From: Chloroflexota bacterium
GTDB taxonomy: Bacteria; Chloroflexota; Anaerolineae; Anaerolineales; Villigracilaceae
Assembly (NCBI GenBank): GCA_016234535.1
Contig: JACRBH010000212.1
Coordinates: forward strand, 1-54,548
Length of the DNA: 54,548 bases
Reading direction: 5' to 3'
In this document: piece by piece, positions 52,045 to 54,548 of the stretch
Layout of the letters: each line of letters starts with the position of its first letter
Position numbering within the stretch: the stretch's first letter is position 1
The notes under the pieces: model-generated
What the model saw: only the letters and a program-made list of their open reading frames with translations
The model's database searches: none
Told to the model about the DNA's origin: nothing
Position numbers and translations under genes: made by a program

Positions 52045-53049
52045 TTATTTAAGCGACTTGATATATGCGAGGATGTCGGCGATTTCATCGGGCGTCAGGG
52101 TAAATGGCTTCATGATGGTCGGTGAATAACCTTCCACTTCCTTGGCTGCTGGGTCAAGGATTGATTCGGTAATGTATGCATCATCTGCCGTGACAGTTGA
52201 ACCATCCGCCAGCAATACTTGCGAACCAAACAAACCGAACCATGATGGAGCTGAAACGCCCGGCTGAGGTGTAACAGAATGACAACCAATACAACCATTG
52301 GCGGTAATCAGCTTTTTACCACGCCCTTCAGGTGTTGCTGCAGCGGCAAGTTCAACCTGCTCTGCAACCCATGTATCATAGTCCGCCTGGGTGCTGATAA
52401 TAACCGCACCTTCCATATCAGCATGGTTCGAGCCGCACAATTCTGCGCAACGGACTTTATATGATCCTACTAGATTCGGGGTAATTCTGTACTCAGTCAC
52501 ACGCCCGGGGACGACATCCTGCTTAACACGAAATTCAGGCACCCAAAAGGAATGGATTACATCCACGGCTTCCATTTTGAGTACTACCTGTTTCCAAACA
52601 GGTAGATGTAATTCGTTTGATACAAATCCATATTCCGGATATTCAAACGTCCACGAAAACTGGCGGGCGGTCACCTTAATAATCATTGCATTTGGGTCCG
52701 TAATTCGTCGACTCTCCCCCAGTGAATAGGCACCCATATACGCAAAGGCAACCACGATAATCAAGGGGATCACGGTCCATGTAATTTCCAGAGGTGTATT
52801 GCCTTCGATATGCTCGGCGTCACTAGTATCCCCTTTCTTGCGCCGAAAAACAATAAGACTGTAGAATATCGGCACTACGATTAGTGCGAACAAAAATGAT
52901 ATCGCTACAACCTGCCAGCCCCACATCCAATCAATCGGCACTGCCTGCGCACTGGCCTGCACCGGCATCAATCCAACTGAATTGGCTCCAACATACGTGA
53001 GAATGGCCATGATAATGACCAGAATTCCCACTACCACAATATGTATCAT
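52045..53049 (-). CDS. Cytochrome c oxidase subunit II with fused cytochrome c (caa3 type)
   Basis: A 334-aa protein. An N-terminal signal/helix (about 5-22) and a second helix (about 45-68) anchor the cupredoxin domain with a full CuA site, CAELCGSNHADMEG (about 208), and aromatic patch ARQFSWTFEYPEYG (about 130). The C-terminal 90 residues are a class I cytochrome c: NGCIGCHSVTP (Cys-x2-Cys-His at about 257) and a distal Met near YSPTIMKPF. That makes it a caa3-type subunit. First gene of the oxidase operon; ribosome-binding site GAGGAGAG. Confidence 0.94.
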   Translation of the reverse strand: MIHIVVVGILVIIMAILTYVGANSVGLMPVQASAQAVPIDWMWGWQVVAISFLFALIVVPIFYSLIVFRRKKGDTSDAEHIEGNTPLEITWTVIPLIIVVAFAYMGAYSLGESRRITDPNAMIIKVTARQFSWTFEYPEYGFVSNELHLPVWKQVVLKMEAVDVIHSFWVPEFRVKQDVVPGRVTEYRITPNLVGSYKVRCAELCGSNHADMEGAVIISTQADYDTWVAEQVELAAAATPEGRGKKLITANGCIGCHSVTPQPGVSAPSWFGLFGSQVLLADGSTVTADDAYITESILDPAAKEVEGYSPTIMKPFTLTPDEIADILAYIKSLK

Positions 53050-53964
53050 ACTCTCTCTCCTCTAGAGCGTAGAATGGAAGTGAGCGGAAACCGCCCCATC
53101 ACAAAGCGAACATAATTTACCAAATACTCCACAATTTGTCACTATTTTTGGGGGCATTTGTGCCGCTTCGCGCGGACACAAATATTTACCTATAATTATC
53201 CAGAACCCTTTAATTACCATTAACTATCGAAGTTATAGTTAGCTTAACCCAAGATTAATCAATTCGTTTCGCACAATTTGGGTAATCTTTAGCCGACATG
53301 TATTTTCTTTTTTCCTTTCGGGGGAAATGTTCAAGCGTTGTTTCTGTTCCTTATCCGGGTCACATCCAAGAGGTCAGATATTGAACGGCAATCTCCTCGA
53401 GTGAATTGCTACCGTGTAAGTGTCAATATCAGGTCGGCAGTCGAAACTATCTTCCCCCTATTAATTCGGGAAATAAAAAGATTGGGGCACAATGTCGCAA
53501 ACATCCAATTTGAACAACGCAACGATTGGACTTGTGCAAGAGTCATATTTTGAGTACGGGTGTATATCACAAGATTACCCACCATAAGAATCACCGCATT
53601 GATTGTGAAATATAAGATTTGACTTCATTACCTGGTGATGCTACAATGCGCGCCACTTACCGCTTATAACAGATGACACTAAACTTGTTCGCGGAATTTA
53701 AGCCGATCCGATTTAGTTAATCATTATTATTTATGATAAGTCGCGGGGAGTCTCTCTTTTGTAAAGTTACACTTTATCAATAAGCTAATCGAAAATAACA
53801 ACTTTATATTATCTGGTAACGACATCTTGTTTTTTGTGTTTATCTTAGATAATGTCAGCCTTATTAGTCATCTTGCATTGTTTCGAGGAGGCGTGCCGAA
53901 AAAATATAAGCAATGAGTTGTAATAAATTTTCGTATCCAAAAAAGAGAGAGAAGGAGAATAGAA
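53050..53964. other. 915-bp gene-poor AT-rich region between two divergent genes
   Basis: No convincing protein gene: the longest frame (53338-53553) lacks a ribosome-binding site and family resemblance. Visible structure is limited to a 7-bp inverted repeat TAACTAT-7-ATAGTTA at 53221-53241, an AT-rich stretch around 53690-53830, and the ribosome-binding site GAAGGAG at 53951-53957 for the right-hand gene. It must hold the promoters of both the oxidase operon and the cytochrome lipoprotein. Confidence 0.5.
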
Positions 53965-54548
53965 ATGCAAAACCCAACGATTCGTAAGGATGCCCATGGT
54001 ATGAAACGGAAGATTATCCTGCTTCTTACCATCCTTATGGGAAGCGTACTTATTGGCGCATGTGCCAGCGGTGCGCTACCCACAGCTCCACCAACTGAGC
54101 CGCCAACAGCCACAGCTGTGCCGCCAACGGCGACTAGTGCCCCCGAGGTCGCTGTATCGAACACCGCGCCAGGTGCAGCTGTAAAAGCTGTTGATGTAAT
54201 CGCCGCCTGGGTTAATGGGGGCGCACCCGAATCTGACCCATTTGATTATACCGGCGTGGATGGAAACATTTATCAAGGCACATTCGAAGCGGATATACTG
54301 CCATTGTTCACAGCCAATGGCGTTTGGTATGAAGGGTCACAAGCCTGCACCGGCTGCCACTTCGCCAACAGCGAGAACTCCTACCACGAGATGGATCTGA
54401 CCTCCTATCAGGGCATTGTCACCGGCGCAGATTCCATTTCCGCTCCTCCCGGCGTCTCCATCCTCGGCGCCAGTGAAGTCGGTCAAACCGATTTCGATTG
54501 GGATCATTCCAAACTGCGTTCCCGCCTCCGCAACAATCGCATGCCCCC
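53965..54548 (+). CDS. c-type cytochrome lipoprotein (partial, runs off the edge)
   Basis: At least 194 residues, cut by the window end. MQNPTIRKDAHGMKRKIILL leads to a lipoprotein signal with lipobox IGAC (Cys near 33), then a Pro/Thr/Ala linker and a domain with the heme-binding motif ACTGCHFANSEN (Cys-x2-Cys-His, about 131). GEADI-like FEADILPLFTANGVWY precedes the heme motif as in small cytochrome c domains of respiratory clusters. It lies divergent to the caa3 oxidase, so an electron-transfer role is likely. The start follows GAAGGAG 7 bases upstream. Confidence 0.85.
   Translation, partial: MQNPTIRKDAHGMKRKIILLLTILMGSVLIGACASGALPTAPPTEPPTATAVPPTATSAPEVAVSNTAPGAAVKAVDVIAAWVNGGAPESDPFDYTGVDGNIYQGTFEADILPLFTANGVWYEGSQACTGCHFANSENSYHEMDLTSYQGIVTGADSISAPPGVSILGASEVGQTDFDWDHSKLRSRLRNNRMP

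Noticed and set aside
53338..53553. 71-aa open frame in the long gap
   Set aside because: No ribosome-binding site, no recognisable domain and an irregular composition.
1..54548. CRISPR arrays, rRNA or tRNA genes, and full insertion sequences
   Set aside because: None was seen by eye: no regularly spaced direct repeats and no transposase frame. A tRNA scan was not possible here.

Overview
The window is bacterial and most likely comes from a Chloroflexota member near the Anaerolineales. This is inferred from gene content: a LysM protein with an N-terminal Cys box I associate with that phylum, a split FeoB, a DUF4012 protein beside a one-piece chain-length regulator/tyrosine kinase, an A2-type caa3 oxidase, and the GldA/GldF/GldG/DUF4340 module. 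No rRNA or tRNA gene was seen, so placement rests on protein style alone.

Layout. 1-1.3 kb: rpsP-khpA-rimM (minus). 1.6-6.2 kb: an acyl-CoA-reductase-like aldehyde dehydrogenase, an AT-rich ATC-hydrolase gene behind an integron-attC-like palindrome, a small conserved protein, a luciferase-like monooxygenase and a secreted protein. 6.4-12.4 kb: cell-surface genes (DUF4012, polysaccharide co-polymerase/tyrosine kinase, LysM protein). 12.5-22.7 kb (minus): an ATP-grasp protein, then a sugar-uptake operon read as ROK repressor, ASKHA kinase-like protein, PIG-L deacetylase, solute-binding lipoprotein, two permeases, URO-D family protein and SIS protein. This probably imports and processes an amino sugar. 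22.8-29.8 kb (plus): a metal operon with a DtxR-type operator over its start site: two-domain multicopper oxidase, ZIP transporter, DtxR regulator, ICMT-like methyltransferase, a membrane-anchored DtxR protein fused to FeoA-like domains, and FeoB in two polypeptides.

29.8-32.1 kb: a second metal operon with an ArsR/SmtB operator: ArsR repressor, membrane-anchored rhodanese, CDF efflux pump and a hotdog thioesterase. The rhodanese frame is interrupted by one in-frame TGA two codons after the catalytic Cys. The frame stays open and rhodanese-like for 40 more codons to a TAA, and a small hairpin with G at the second loop position lies where a bacterial SECIS would be. It is therefore a selenoprotein candidate (C-T-U) and the most unusual signal in the window; a nonsense mutation is the alternative.

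32.2-38.5 kb: AlaX-like editing protein (minus), GldA/F/G-DUF4340 ABC module, and the primary sigma factor. 38.5-46 kb: envelope glycan genes (GT2, two GT-C type membrane proteins, two tandem membrane-anchored sulfatase-fold proteins). 46-53 kb (minus): a cytochrome c oxidase operon, coxB(caa3)-coxA(A2 type)-coxIV/III fusion-sco-cupredoxin-like membrane protein-surf1-half-ctaA/ctaB fusion. After a gene-poor 0.9 kb stretch, a c-type cytochrome lipoprotein runs off the right edge. Several families of short palindromic repeats are scattered between genes.
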